The notes beneath the pieces are model-generated. The model was not told the DNA's origin, searched no databases, and saw only the letters and a list, made by a program, of their open reading frames with translations. From Ichthyophonus hoferi (Eukaryota; Opisthokonta; Ichthyosporea; Ichthyophonida; Ichthyophonidae): a stretch of 64,000 nucleotides of DNA. Where the stretch lies: contig NAOQ01000071.1 of NCBI GenBank assembly GCA_002751075.1, forward strand, positions 87,548-151,547, given 5' to 3'. Shown one piece after another: positions 51,881 through 64,000 of this stretch. Both the position numbers and the translations under genes were made by a program. The first letter of the stretch is position 1. Every line of letters begins with the position of its first letter.

Positions 51881-53944
51881 CTCGTCACCAATAGACCCTT
51901 CTTATGTAGTCTTAAAAGTGGTACGCTAATAGTTCTATTTCTTTAATAAACTTTGGCCTAACCTTAAGCTTACACAGCTCGTTGGAGGCTAAATAATAAT
52001 GTATGTATATTTAAAAGCTATACTATACAATTCATAATCTAAATATTATTATACTCGATTTGTACGTCATCGCTAATCTCATTTATTTAATTATTTAATA
52101 GCACACCGTATGGCAAGGCAAGGCTAGGTTTGTGTACTTAAAAGCATTTTCTATAATATTAATAACAATAATAATAGTCATAATAACAATAAGAAGAAAA
52201 CTAGCACAATCAACATTTGTAATTTTCGCTTTTGATTTAATGGCTAATACTATGGGCCTAGTATAACAATAGTCAGCTTAGCCTCTCTGTCTATCTTATC
52301 AAGATGCACTCAACAGTCAGATCTAGATGGCCAGTAATAACACTATTACTTAAGTAACTCATATCGCTTCTAATTATGACGTTATTGTGCAAATTATTTT
52401 TAAAAATAAAGCTGGAAAATGCCGTTGTTATAACTAATAAAAATAAAATGTGAATTGAATATTGCTTACGGCGCCGTGTGCAAGCGTTGGAAAATGAAGC
52501 CAATTTAGTACATTTTATAAGGTAGTCAAAGCAGAACAGACTCAAATCCGGCGAATATGACCGTAAAAAGAAAATAGATATATTAACCGGCTATTGAAAA
52601 TACAGGGAGGGGGCCTGTGTATTAAGGGTCTCAAAACAATAATGCTTATTTTCCATAGTTTTCGAGAAAAAATTAAGTAATGCAGTCTTGAAGCATATCG
52701 CCAAGACACATTTAGTTTCCACATTGATGGTTTCCAACTTATAATCTGACTCTGAAACCCCTTCCATAATTTTGCATTAATGTTCAAGTAATTTTCGCCG
52801 CAGTTTTAGCTATTGGGAACATTATTCTATAGCGCAAACTTGTATTTAACAATGGCAGAAGGTAAGTAAGATTCAAGGAATGGTCCTAGATGTAACATAG
52901 TGAGCCGCAAGCCATGACACGTGAGCCCTTTGACACGTGAGCCTTTGACTTTTTCTAATTATAAAAACTAGAAGTATAACTTTAGGAATTAATAATAATA
53001 ACTAGGGAAACCCATTCATCTGACTCCATCTAAAAGGCTTAAAATAAAAATATCTTGGACCAATCATCATCACCATTTTTATCTGTTGAGTCGAATTGCT
53101 CAGACTACGTAATTTTTTAATAATTTATATAAAACAAAATAAAATTTATTTGAGTTTTTTAATTGGGCAAACCCTTGGACTCCTATCTTGACAGCAACGC
53201 CATCAATTATCAAACTGATGCTTAAACATAAAGAGTGAAGTACAAGACCTCTTTCATTTTATTTTTTCAGTTTTTTTTACTTTTTTTGATGTTCTATTTA
53301 TCAAGTTGAAATGTCAGACCGTGGTGATCGATAAACTATTATTCAAAATTAGAATGCCATGACATCTCAATATTACAATAAGGAGAAGGATGGTCATATC
53401 TGGGTTCTCATCATTATTTCTTTTGCTATGAAATCTTAATAATTGTTCCACTTGAATATTTTATGTTTTAAAGGCAAAATACTAGAGCCTTTTAGGCTTT
53501 TAAACTGTTTCGGGAAATCCAAAAGCACATATGGGTAGCAAAAATCTTGCCTTTATAAGGAATTTGATTAATAAGTACTTAAACTGTGATTGGCTAGACT
53601 TGGAGGGTATGATCCCTTTGAAGTGATCTAAATATGAGAATGAAGATATAATAATTGATTGGAGTGGTTGTCATACAGTGAGCGCAAGGTTGTGAAATGA
53701 GTTGCTAAGCCCCGGTGCCAATCGTAATATTATTTAAGTTTAAGATCTTAATCGATCCCTAAAAATTCAGCTTAATACTCACCAATAACAGAGGGGCTAG
53801 TGAAGTCATTGGTTGATTTCGTTGAAGTGCTATCATAAAACAAAACCTACCGAGATATCCGTTTATGTATATAAGTTTATTATTAGTACCACTAGGCTGC
53901 AATAGCCGGAAGTATCTATTTTTTTCGCAACTAACCGTTGTAAC
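51881..53944. other. AT-rich spacer between two divergent genes
   Basis: The kinase start (51880, -) and the lectin start (53945, +) point away from each other, so this 2 kb should contain both promoters. Open frames at 52291-52545 and 52542-52787 (-) have no motif. Confidence 0.5.
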
Positions 53945-56900
53945 ATGTTGTGCCATACTCTTACCTTGCTTGGCCTTGTTGCTTTAGCTGTAGAAGGTGC
54001 CTTTGATAGTGGGGTAAGCGTTTTTAACTATTATTTGCCTGCGAATGTTGTGGACTTGACTTTAATACTTGCTCCATTGCAGTTGCCTCAACAGCAAGGC
54101 ATTGAGATTCCCTACCTTAGTCTCAATAAACCATATTTAGGTAGGTTCACATTAACAGTTTTCCATTGAATACATTGCCTTTGTTTTATGCACGCACCTG
54201 TTTGTCCTGTTATAATTCCTTCAGACATATTTCCTTCCATATCCGTTCACATATTGTGCCATGGAGATCGCCTAACTGTCCCTTGCTCTGTGTGGTTCCC
54301 ATTTTATTCCTCTATAACGATGTTTCCATATTGTATGTTTTTGTTTATAAAAAGGGGCTACTATACTATGAGGCTTGGTACCTTGAGGATTAGTTAGTGT
54401 TAGTAACGAAAGAGATTGCAACACTATAACAATTTTCACCCACCGCAGATGCCAACACGCAAATCCCGAACTGGAAATTCAAAGGCGACACGATTGTGAC
54501 CAAAAACTATGTTCGTTTAACCAAAGATCAACCTAGCCAAAAGGGAACCTTGTGGAACTATGTTGTATGTACTGTTGATGAATGTAGTTTTATGATTTAG
54601 GGTATGTCTTGGAGGTAGGGTGCATATGAAGGTTTGATAGGTAGATGGGCTAGGCAATGACGCAATGTTTAAGTGTTATACCATTCTGCCAAACTGACTG
54701 CCTTAATGGATAATATAGAATAGGATGGATTCAAATTTTTCCTTTTCTTGTATAAATCTGCAATCTCTTTGCCTTCATGTTTTAGACACAATGTTGTGGG
54801 CGTATGTAATTGCAATCTAGTCTTTCTTCTCATATGTAGACCAGAAGTATCCACTCTAACTCTTTACTCTAGTGTCCGTATGGGCTACTAATATATCATT
54901 AGGCTGTCGTTTGATTGCGTAAGGATTGGTTGATTTTCTTTCAGTAGAATGTGTTTTGACTGTTTATATGTAGTATGTGGGTGCAAAGAGCTATTGGTGT
55001 CGGGGGAGATGGGGCCAGAGGTGGTAAGGAAGGTTCTCATATGAAGGGACTGCAGCCGAATAAATACCACAACTGGGAGGCTCTGTTTGAATTTTGTGTG
55101 AGCGGCGAGAATCACAGACTATATGGTGATGGCTTTGTATTCTGGTATACCAAGGACTGGGGTATGGCGGGTAAGTCAGTGCTGCTAGTCTGTTCGCCAA
55201 TCACCATTCTGGTTATAGGCCTTCTAACTATGTTCCTTCACTCTCTTCTATGTTTTTTAAGTGTTACTTGCTGCTAAAATAACCCTTACCTGTTCTTTTC
55301 ACTATTTGTCTTGTTTCGCTCTTGCGCATATCTGCCTTCTTTCTTGGCTGGTATGAAGGTGCTTTATGATGGGAGGGCATCTACAAAGGGGTTATAAATC
55401 AGGGTGGTGGAGTGTGGAGAGAGTGGGAAAAGTTTTTATCATGGTACAATCTGTGGACGGAGAAGCAATATATGATTAATATGTTAATATGGTGTGTAGG
55501 TGAGGTATTTGGCAACCAAAACTTTTTCAGTGGATTGGCACTGTTCTTTGATACATACAGTAATCACCAAGGCGAGCACAACGTAAGTGGCTTATCCGTG
55601 TATGGGGTGATTTTATGTGTACTGATTGCTTTTCTGTATATGCCTTCAGTTGGCCTTGTGAATGTATTATGTGAGTAGGAGGACCATCTGTTATTGGTTA
55701 TTATATCTATCATTATCAGCGATGGTCTTTTTTTTCTCCTTGAACCCTGCCATCCTTACGTAGCTTGCATAAGAAAGTGTATATACAAACTACCGTAATA
55801 CCTATATTAATGCAAGCTTTATGGCATCATCCACATATATGTGTGATGTCCATCATAGGAATCAATATGTTGGATATTGTTGTGCATATATGCCTATGTA
55901 ACATGCCTGTTGTAGCATGGAGCTGTTTTATTTTATATTACATAATACTTACTGGACAATAGAAAATATATATATGGAATAAAAGGGCCGAGGATTGGTT
56001 TAAAATAAAACTGCTAATATGATTGATGGATAGCACGGCCATCCATACGTGTCAGCCATGATCAACGATGGCACCAAGACTTATGACCATGATGCCGACG
56101 GAACCCATACAGAGCTTGCTGGCTGCCAGGTAGATATCCAGCATGCAACCCTATGGCTATAGCACACTGCTTGCGACTTACTGTGAAATGTGTTTGAATG
56201 AAGTTGGGAGAGTGTGCATTGTGATGATGGGGTTAATAGTTTGGCGATGATTCTGTGCTCTATGGTAATGTATTGCCATTATAGTAGTGGCATTCTTTAT
56301 GCCATGCTGGAGACAACATAAGTGGATGAACCCAAAGTATGCATGGCAGGTTTGGGTTACTAACCTAGTGGTGCGTGGGGGTCTTAGGCCAGTTTTAGAC
56401 ACGAAAAACCATCCAAGGCGCGTGTGTCTTATTTTAATCGCACCCTGGCGGTAAGTTTTAGTGAAGGAAGTTGGTGGGAAGGAGGGATCATGAGTCAGAC
56501 TAATAAGGGCTGAGGTAACAGGTGGACTTGGACTTTATGGACTACAATTCATGGCACCGCTGTTTCCAAGTGGATGGCATAGATTTACCTTCAGGCTATC
56601 ATTTTGGTTTCAGTGCCGTCACAGGCGCCCTGCATGGTGGGTAGAGATACTTGTGACTCTAGGTTGAGGAGGGGGAGTGGTGAAGGCTAACTAGTGATGC
56701 GGTGGGGGGGTTGCAGACAATCACGACATTCACAGTATGCGGGTTCAAGGATTCGATGTGCCTGAAGTGAAACAAGCCGAGGTAGAGGACCACATATGAT
56801 TGCGTTTTTTGTTCCTGACTGCTGGTGCATTCATAATTGCCTCTCTAATATATATGGCCTCAGTGGTGATTAGAGGTTGGGGTTTTATTTGAAGGTATAG

Positions 56901-57248
56901 AGGTTACTTGCATAATATTGACATGGGGTTGCATGTTTTCTAACTATCTTATTTGGCATGCAGAAAATGGACCATGCCAACATGATACCCAAGTCGGATC
57001 GAGTGATTCAAAATAGAGGTAAGAAACTTAATGGTGCATGGTCGGGTGTTGCGGTATATCTGGACCAGAGCTGACCTATGTGGTTGTTCACAGCACACGT
57101 TGATCCTCATCAACCGTCGATGGCTGGACGCGCAGTTTACAAAGGATTCTGGGCCATATTTTATATAGCCATATTGCTTGTGGTTGTTCTCGCTGTAGTA
57201 TTTGTAGTTCGCATCAAAATGCGCGAGAGAGATCTCAAGCGTTTTTAA
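53945..57248 (+). CDS. L-type lectin, VIP36/LMAN2-like cargo receptor
   Basis: Eleven exons splice in phase to 329 residues: 53945-54013, 54083-54140, 54449-54564, 55056-55170, 55500-55582, 56034-56129, 56388-56450, 56522-56636, 56717-56781, 56964-57018 and 57094-57248. A signal peptide (LTLLGLVALAVEGA) leads into a leguminous-type lectin domain: GTLWNYV, LYGDGFVFWYTKDW, FSGLALFFDTYSN, PYVSAMINDG, HTELAGCQASFR, GYHFGFSAVTGALHDNHD. The DGxxFWYT and DTYSN motifs hold the expected Ca- and mannose-binding residues. A single membrane helix near the end (about 296-318) is followed by a short basic tail ending KRF, so the lectin faces the lumen. The family carries high-mannose glycoproteins between ER and Golgi. 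Alignment by eye is closest to VIP36/VIPL rather than ERGIC-53, because there is no long coiled-coil stalk. The tail lacks a clear KKxx signal. Confidence 0.93.
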
Positions 57249-57599
57249 ATCACTGAAGGGTATAATAACAAGAAGGGAGTCATGGAGATATACATTTGTC
57301 TTGACTGTTAAATAAGACAATGAAATATATAAAATATATATTTGTATACCATAAATAATATTGTAGGCTAAATAAGCATGATGATATACCTTGGTAACTA
57401 GGAATAATTGTCACTGCTTCTAGTTTTCCCAAGAATACATTCCAATGCTGCATCTCTATGTTAACTGGTTCTGCTTAGATTAGTATGCTCCCCTAATAAT
57501 TGTGCTGGTAATGTCCAGTAGTTGTTAAGAACGTAGCTGGTTGAATATATATTGCCGATTGGCCATTCGGATCACTCGTGAACGATCTATAGGGGTTCT
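57249..57599. other. Spacer between lectin stop and transposon relic
   Basis: About 350 AT-rich bases should hold the lectin 3' UTR. I see nothing else. Confidence 0.5.
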
Positions 57600-59090
57600 C
57601 GATCAATATGATAATTTTTCCAATCACAATCATATGTATAATTTTTCCGACCAAGAGGAGAAAAAATAAATTGAAAATTTTTACGTCTTTTATTGTAGTA
57701 AAAAACTGTTAGTTCGAATTTTTTCTTGTTGTATGTATATATATATATTATCTCCATAATTATTTTTTTTCCTTCCGATTTACACCTGTATCTCAACATT
57801 TTCCTATAAAAAGTATCATAGTATCCAGCTGTGATCTCCAAGAACTTTAAATTCATCATGCACGTCCACTCTGCTTTGATTCTACATTCCGACTGAACAA
57901 CCAAATTCTTTCAAGCTGAAGAAACATTTTCAATAGTATCCAAAAAAAAAAGGTGAATAAGGAGGAAGATAAAACAGATTTAGACTCAAGGAATTCAAGG
58001 ACTGAATAACACCTTGAAGGCCGGAATAGTGATGAGTCCTAGTGTTGCCGAGAATAAAAACAGGATTAGTAATTCTTTTTTCATCACCTATCCTTTTTAA
58101 ACTTTCCAAACAGGCTTTGAAGTCTTCCCATTAACTGCTTTATTATGAATTTTGTGGTATAAGATGCCATACTTACTCACGGCCGCGAAGATGGAAATAT
58201 TTCTACTTCACAGAGTATCGGCAGAAATATATGGAGAAGTTCCAATGCGGGATCTTCCCTTTTTCGGTCGGGTGGAGACTGAAAATTCACTTTCGTAGCC
58301 AAATATTAAGTTTTCATTCTCAGTATTCTGCTCCAGCTCCCTGAATCACATAGTGTAATCCAAGCGCATTCCAATCGCAGTTTCATTATTTCTACGCTCC
58401 GGTTCAGGTACTAGGTTTTTCACTGTGTAATGAAAATCTAATAATATCTTTTATATGGCGGAAGTTGAGACACTTACGGAAAATTTGCCTTGTACCATCA
58501 TTGCAAAATCAAAAAGTCATAGGAGGCAATTATTGTTTACCCACATAAGTTAAGTACTTGCATTTTTTGGTCTGCTGAGAGCCTCGATCTCCTATTCCCG
58601 CTCGCCCCTAAGCAACAAAGCAGTTGTACCGGATTCATTGAATTTCTTTTCAATTTTATACACTGTTTGATAGTGTAGATTTAAGGCCTCGGCAATATCC
58701 TTAACAGATATGCCTTTATGGGTTTTATCCTCCGTCCTTCTTCTATCCTCCTTGCTTACTAGATGATAGCTTCTGTTACCTGTCATGATGCTCTTTATAT
58801 ATATATAAGCTTTGAAAACTACTTTTTTTAAATAAAAAAAATCTTCCAGTTTATACTCCGTTTAAATATTATCTAACAAATCGTTAGCAAACTTATGTCT
58901 TAATTACTATATATACATCTAATATATTAACCAGGTTTTTTTACCAACGTAGTATATCAGCATCAGTTGTCCAGTAAAATAATGCTACGTAGGCTATATA
59001 TATATATTGAGTTATTTATCATACTGGTTGACATTATAGTACGGATCGGGAAAATTATCATATTTATAGACATTATAATTCGGATTGAAA
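57600..59090 (-). mobile_element. Decayed Tc1/mariner-IS630 type DNA transposon
   Basis: A minus-strand frame at 58592-58786 encodes a paired-type DNA-binding region (SYHLVSKEDRRR, then GISVKDIAEALNLHYQTVYK, then KKFNESGTTALL) typical of IS630/Tc1 transposases. Further along, with several frame changes and stops, come pieces resembling the DDE_3 core: a NPVFILGNTRTHH segment near 58050 and YLPPYSPF near 57960, matching the family's catalytic-aspartate block and PPYSPxLNPIE. In the first piece the usual Asp is Gly. The two ends share related sequence: GGAAAAATTATCATATT (read on the minus strand) twice near 57600-57650, and CGGGAAAATTATCATATT near 59046-59066 with a repeated GACATTATA beside it. 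The element is clearly dead. The exact ends are estimates. Confidence 0.75.
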
Positions 59091-61825
59091 ACCCATATAG
59101 TTTAGAAAAACCCGTAACCAATATTCCTTTTAAAAAATTTTAATTCTCTATATGACTTAAAAGCTAACTGCAGATGCATGAAATTGTTATACACTTGTTG
59201 TTTTGCATATATAATCAGACAATTGTAGTTAGATTTTCTTGACCTGTTGTCGTCCTTTCCAACTTTACTTACTCTGTTTTATCCTCGATCAACATCGTTA
59301 GGCTCATTCATTCATCATTCTTGAAATAATTGCCCAAGAATAATGGAATATTTTGCGCACAAATATTTTAAGGCATTCGTTTAGGATAATTGCAACTATC
59401 TGAAAATGAGTTCAACGTTTGTAACCTGCATGAGATGTTATTCTAAATTGGAACTTTTTTTGTTTTTTGTACATAGATGTGAGCATATCTTTGAATTTCC
59501 CTGTAATTATAATCATTTATTTCCTAAAATAGAAGGTCTTTAAATGAGTACTTCAGTCATTATTGGTGGTTGTGAGAACATGTATCTGGTCTTACTGAAC
59601 GTGAAGCCATTCCTCCTTAGTAGACTAAGGCGTGTGACCGCTTGATGTTTTAACATAAACTATAAGTTTTACGTACTGGTCAGAAACGTTTTATGAATTA
59701 TCTTTAATGACGTTTAGTGCACGTACATTCTAGCTATATAGAGAGGGGTCTTACTCCTTGTTGCGAGATTGTTAACTCCGAATGAACAAAAAGCTCCGCC
59801 GAAGTTCTAAGCGGATCATGAAATGATTGGTTCGGCATCAATTGATTGAATAGAGTACTTATATTAATGGATGTGCTACTCCTATGTGAACCCGATATTA
59901 TTTTATTAGATCATTGAGACCAAGCCAAATAATTCTAGTGGGCCTCAGTAATCTTCTATTGGTTGTATTAGCCAATAGGGACCATTACAATAGGTTCCTT
60001 TGATATTGACAGCTAAGAACGACGCCCACGATAAATGGAAGTTGCAGAAAGGATAAAAGGAAAGGAACGGAAGCAACTAATAATAAATACGGGATAATGG
60101 ATAATGACGTTTCAAACATTATGAAACAAAGGTTTTCATTATATATATACTTTATTGTAATAATTAGAAAATACTTGGTTTGTATTCTATAGTCATCATG
60201 TTTTTATTGTATTGTCTAACTATCTACTAGCACTTGAAAATAAGCGCCAATGTTCTGAGAACCTTTCTTCCACCAATAACACTGAGAATTACTTAGTCCT
60301 CTCAAGTGCAACAATACCTATTACAATTACAAGCACCCAAACTCGGCACCTCTCACTGATCGCACACTCTGTGCTATAAACACTATCACACCTAAAGAAC
60401 TAAAGTAGGAATCCCTCCTTTAGTAATAGCTGAATCAAAGATAAATAAAAGCCAAACTAGTGGGTGCCTCCTATTGATATATGACAATAGGTATGCAGTC
60501 TTGTGGGCTAGCAGGAAATAACGTTGATTGAGCTGATCACAACACTGAAAATCGTAAGGATATTAGTCTGCGATTTTAGCCTTTGAGAAGTAGACAACAA
60601 TTAATCAACGATTAATAAAACCCACTGCAAATAATCCGAGCATAATGCAACTCCTTAGGGATTAAAAACTATAAACATTAATTTTCTGCCTATTTATGAT
60701 TGGTAATTTCATTTTATCCTTCTAAAATTGTCGAATCATAATTTTTATTGCTGAATAGGATAAAATTTTAACCCTAATGATAGATGCCATTTGCGTCACT
60801 TTATAACTCGAGGATATTAAATCTGGGTGGGGTTCCTAACCAAGAACCAAATTTTTATACTTGCTATTACGGAGTCGTTTGGATCTTTCCACCAGGCCTG
60901 ATAGGAAGAGTTTAATTGGACGATCAGAATTGGCTTGAAATTAATTGCGCGGCAATCTATGAACACATTCAGCATATTATCGTAGAGATATGGAATACAT
61001 ATCATCAAATCCTAAGGGAAAATTCACTAAAGCCTGTCATTTTGTTCAAACCCCCGTAATAAACTGTTAATGTTATACTGTAGTTGACTTATTGCTTATC
61101 AACTAATCATTTTGGTGGGTTACATGCTTTCATTTCAGTGATAGCTAAGTTGTATTGCATCCGAGTATTAGTAGTAACTTATGCGTTAACCAATACGTAA
61201 TTATTGGATGCGGACAAAGAAAATATAAGGCGACCATTAGTAAACCCAATGAAGCTAAATATTGATCTAATGTTGATTTCAGAGTTTTACATAAGCTATA
61301 TCCAGATAAATAAGTTCCAAAGAGATTAATATTTTGTAGCTACCCCATTGTTATTCACACAGCAGTTAGTAAGAATAAAGAAAATATCAATATTTCTTTT
61401 TAGTTGCAGTTTATAAACACAGTGGCTTCTACAGATCAAGTTGGGTTGGTTAGTTCGGCAAGCTAATTTGTTCATATAATTTTAAATATTTGCAAACTTT
61501 TTCGATACGTCCCAAATTACAGTATTGTGGCTGAAATTCTTTACTGGCAATCCTTAAAATTGATAAATAGAATAGATAGTGTGTTTTTGGCCTAGCACTA
61601 TTTTAAATCATTCAGTAGTCATATCCTAAGTTGTTAGTGGCTATGCACTTATTCCCAAAAACAGTGGGACGATATAAAATCCACCTGTAAAATAAAATAT
61701 CTTGTTCTACTTAACACGGCATTACCGAAGTAGATGCAACTTATTTTCTGATTCTATTTGCCTAACCAGAATAAGGTAGCCTGTGCTATGAGGTGTGGAA
61801 CATAAAACACTTGTGCATCAACGTA
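59091..61825. other. AT-rich intergenic block
   Basis: No gene is supported. One copy of dispersed repeat family B lies at about 59905-59960. The open frame 60817-61008 (-) has no motif. The last few hundred bases should hold the promoter of the next gene. Confidence 0.45.
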
Positions 61826-64000
61826 ATGCAGAAAAAATGGTCACCAAAGTGTCGATGGACTGCAAAAGCAGCAGCGGCAGGGATCCTTGTGTGCATGGGT
61901 TTTGTTTTACTAATAGTGAAGCTGCCCAAAAACCAAATAGTATTGAGAAACACAATTTTTGCAGTATCCGCACGCCCCAGACTTCGAGATATTTTGGTTG
62001 TGTGGGTGCTTTCAAGGTATGTAAGTGTGTACAAGCAAATCAAGCTATGAAAACTGAATGACTCCGTTTATATTATGGTGTACTTTTTATCCGTTTCAAT
62101 TATTGTGTCCTAATCCTATCTCTGATGGCATCGCTACGTTATATTTGATATATAAGTGGATTAAAAGGCTATCTGGATGGATGTCTCAGAAATTTAAACA
62201 TGAAATGGTAGAACGTAACAATACAATAAAATCCTGTGTAATTGTTTTACCCTGTGTAGGTTCCTACTCTATAATTTGAGTGTGTTAAAGCAAATATTAT
62301 CTAGCCTGAGCAACAGGCAGGAAGAGTAAAACAAAATTAAACTGGTTAATGGGTACCTCAAGATGGTTAAGTATGCATACTTTTCTCTGCAGAACGCAGT
62401 GTATATGGGTGGAAGACTACCGAGAACAAAGTGACAGTCAAAAATCTGCACTGAACAATCTCCCTAACTATGAAGTTCATACGTATGACTATTTTTCCAG
62501 TTTAATAAACTATATTGCTCACGTATCAGTCCAGGACCAAGAACATATGCCCTGCCAACCTATGCTAATAATAGCAACAACAGCCGAAAAAAGTTATACT
62601 TCATGGGAGGCAGTAGGTCAGCCACGTGTACAAATGGTAGATACAGATATCGTCATGAAGGTGGGTAATTATAGATAAATAAATATCATAGAACGTTTTC
62701 CTTATAACAAAGCTATATCTAAATTACTGTAAAGGTGTTGCTTATAAATCCTGTACAATATAAAAGATTAACCGGACAATAACAATTCAATATTTACATG
62801 GTTTTCAATTATTTTAATCATCTACAATAAGGAATATTATGCCTACATCATTTTTATCAAACCGTCTACCTTCTTTGCAACTCTCCTTTTCCATTGTAAA
62901 AGTATATATAATACAATATCCATCCTTAATTAGCTCATTTACGTATTACTTTTTTTTTTAGAATTTGGTTTTAAACATATAATCCCATATGTACTAATCA
63001 AATATGAATAACTGAACACACATTCTGCAATATGTGAACACAACCATATCGCATTCATTGAACTATATTACGTCCCTTTTCCCAAAAGGTTCTGATTTAT
63101 CATAGTTTTTCTCCTTCCTCATTTCTGTCAACTATAAATAATTGCGTGGTGAGGGCCTCTTCTTCGACAAGGAACGTAGTTCATATACTATTGATTAATG
63201 AAAACATTTGTAAAAAGAAAACCAGTCATGGATAGAAAATAATAATAAAAAGGCACAAGAAGGAAAGTAAAATGAGAAGATTGTAAGGACAATTTGTACA
63301 TACTTAATTGGGGAACAAATGCAGTAGATAAGACAAGAAAACTATAAACTTATATATGTATGTGTGTAGAGATGGGATGAGAAAAATAAGAAGAACCACC
63401 AAGTATTATTGGCACCAGATCATAATGATATGACTGCCAGCCACATGCACCAAGTAGTTTTGTTTCCTCCATTATTTCTGGAACTTTCATGGATTTTACC
63501 GGTAAGTTATGTCATTTTTGTGTGATCTCAATCGTAGTTAGTATGTCAAATCTGGAGAAATACGAACATGGATTGCAATCTGCTTATAATTTTCCATCAA
63601 AGTTCTAATATGTCTAAGTTGTATGTATTTTCTGCAAACCTCTAGTGTCCAAAATAGGCTCCATGCAGTGTTTAAATAATTAGCATCACATCTAAGCCTA
63701 TGAGATATCTTCATTAAGTATTTATTTGCATCAGAAGCAGAATATTTACCCCAAATTTTAAACCCAATTTTCTAATATTACTCTGGTAACCTAACCATTG
63801 GTAGTAAAATTTTCTGTCTCTTTATCATGGTCATTTCCCGTAATAGTAGAATCAAAAAGATTTGAAAATGACTTTGGTAGGCAATTAAAGCTTGCTACAT
63901 TTGAATGATTAATGTTCACATGAGGTGAATAATTACATATGATTTGGCTTCATATAGGTGAGGGAGACTGAGCCAAACTTGCTGAGTCAACCAATCATTT
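61826..64000 (+). CDS. Type II membrane protein, 5' part (3' end outside window), unknown family
   Basis: Four exons join in phase: 61826-62016, 62393-62660, 63370-63501 and 63958-64000 (open at the window end), giving at least 211 residues. The start MQKKWSPKCRWTAK is a short basic tail before one hydrophobic segment (AAAAGILVCMGFVLLIVKLP), the layout of a signal-anchored type II protein such as a Golgi enzyme. The lumenal part includes CIWVEDYREQ, NLPNYEVHTYDYFSSL, PMLIIATTAEKSYTSWEAVG, NHQVLLAPDHNDMTASHMHQ and LFPPLFLELSWILP. I cannot place it in a family. A glycosyltransferase or related Golgi protein is possible but unproven. The first exon is also open in a second frame, but only the chosen frame has the phase needed by exon 2. 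Confidence 0.6.

Overview
This window looks like nuclear DNA from an intron-dense unicellular eukaryote. Almost every recognisable gene is broken into many short exons by small GT-AG introns (about 80-700 bp), and most introns carry AT or GT microsatellites and pyrimidine-rich acceptors. The gene set is REV3, an EVI5-like TBC protein, a two-MRH ERLEC1-like ER lectin, an FSAF1/C1orf131-like protein, an IKS1-like kinase and a VIP36-like lectin. It fits an opisthokont protist, either a unicellular relative of animals or an early-branching fungus. I cannot fix the lineage from sequence alone. Exon models were built by eye. For six multi-exon genes or gene parts the spliced length is a clean multiple of three with all junction phases agreeing.

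Layout. 1-5507 (+): 3' half of the DNA polymerase zeta catalytic subunit. 6532-9390 (-): an eight-exon conserved basic protein with a recent tandem exon duplication. 9391-11689: AT-rich spacer. 11690-18267 (-): a fourteen-exon EVI5-like TBC/coiled-coil protein whose two catalytic fingers are replaced. 18892-19223 (-): a possible small two-exon gene. 19224-34010: mostly AT-rich non-coding DNA holding a histidine phosphatase gene (24387-25400, -), a secreted Cys-containing protein (29801-30433, -), dispersed repeats and a 601-base assembly gap. 34011-39313 (+): ERLEC1-like ER lectin. 41839-44472 (+): FSAF1-like ribosome-assembly protein. 45112-51880 (-): IKS1-like protein kinase with a membrane tail, crossing a 420-base gap that is probably artificial. 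53945-57248 (+): L-type lectin. About 57600-59090 (-): a decayed Tc1/mariner-IS630 type DNA transposon. 61826-64000 (+): 5' part of an unrecognised type II membrane protein.

The genes are unrelated housekeeping functions: translesion DNA synthesis, Rab-type membrane traffic, ribosome assembly, kinase signalling and ER glycoprotein handling. The one functional echo is that ERLEC1-like and VIP36-like, two N-glycan-reading lectins of the early secretory pathway, lie in the same 25 kb. Gene-bearing blocks are visibly richer in G+C than the AT-rich blocks between them. I found no virus-like element, rRNA, convincing tRNA or CRISPR array.
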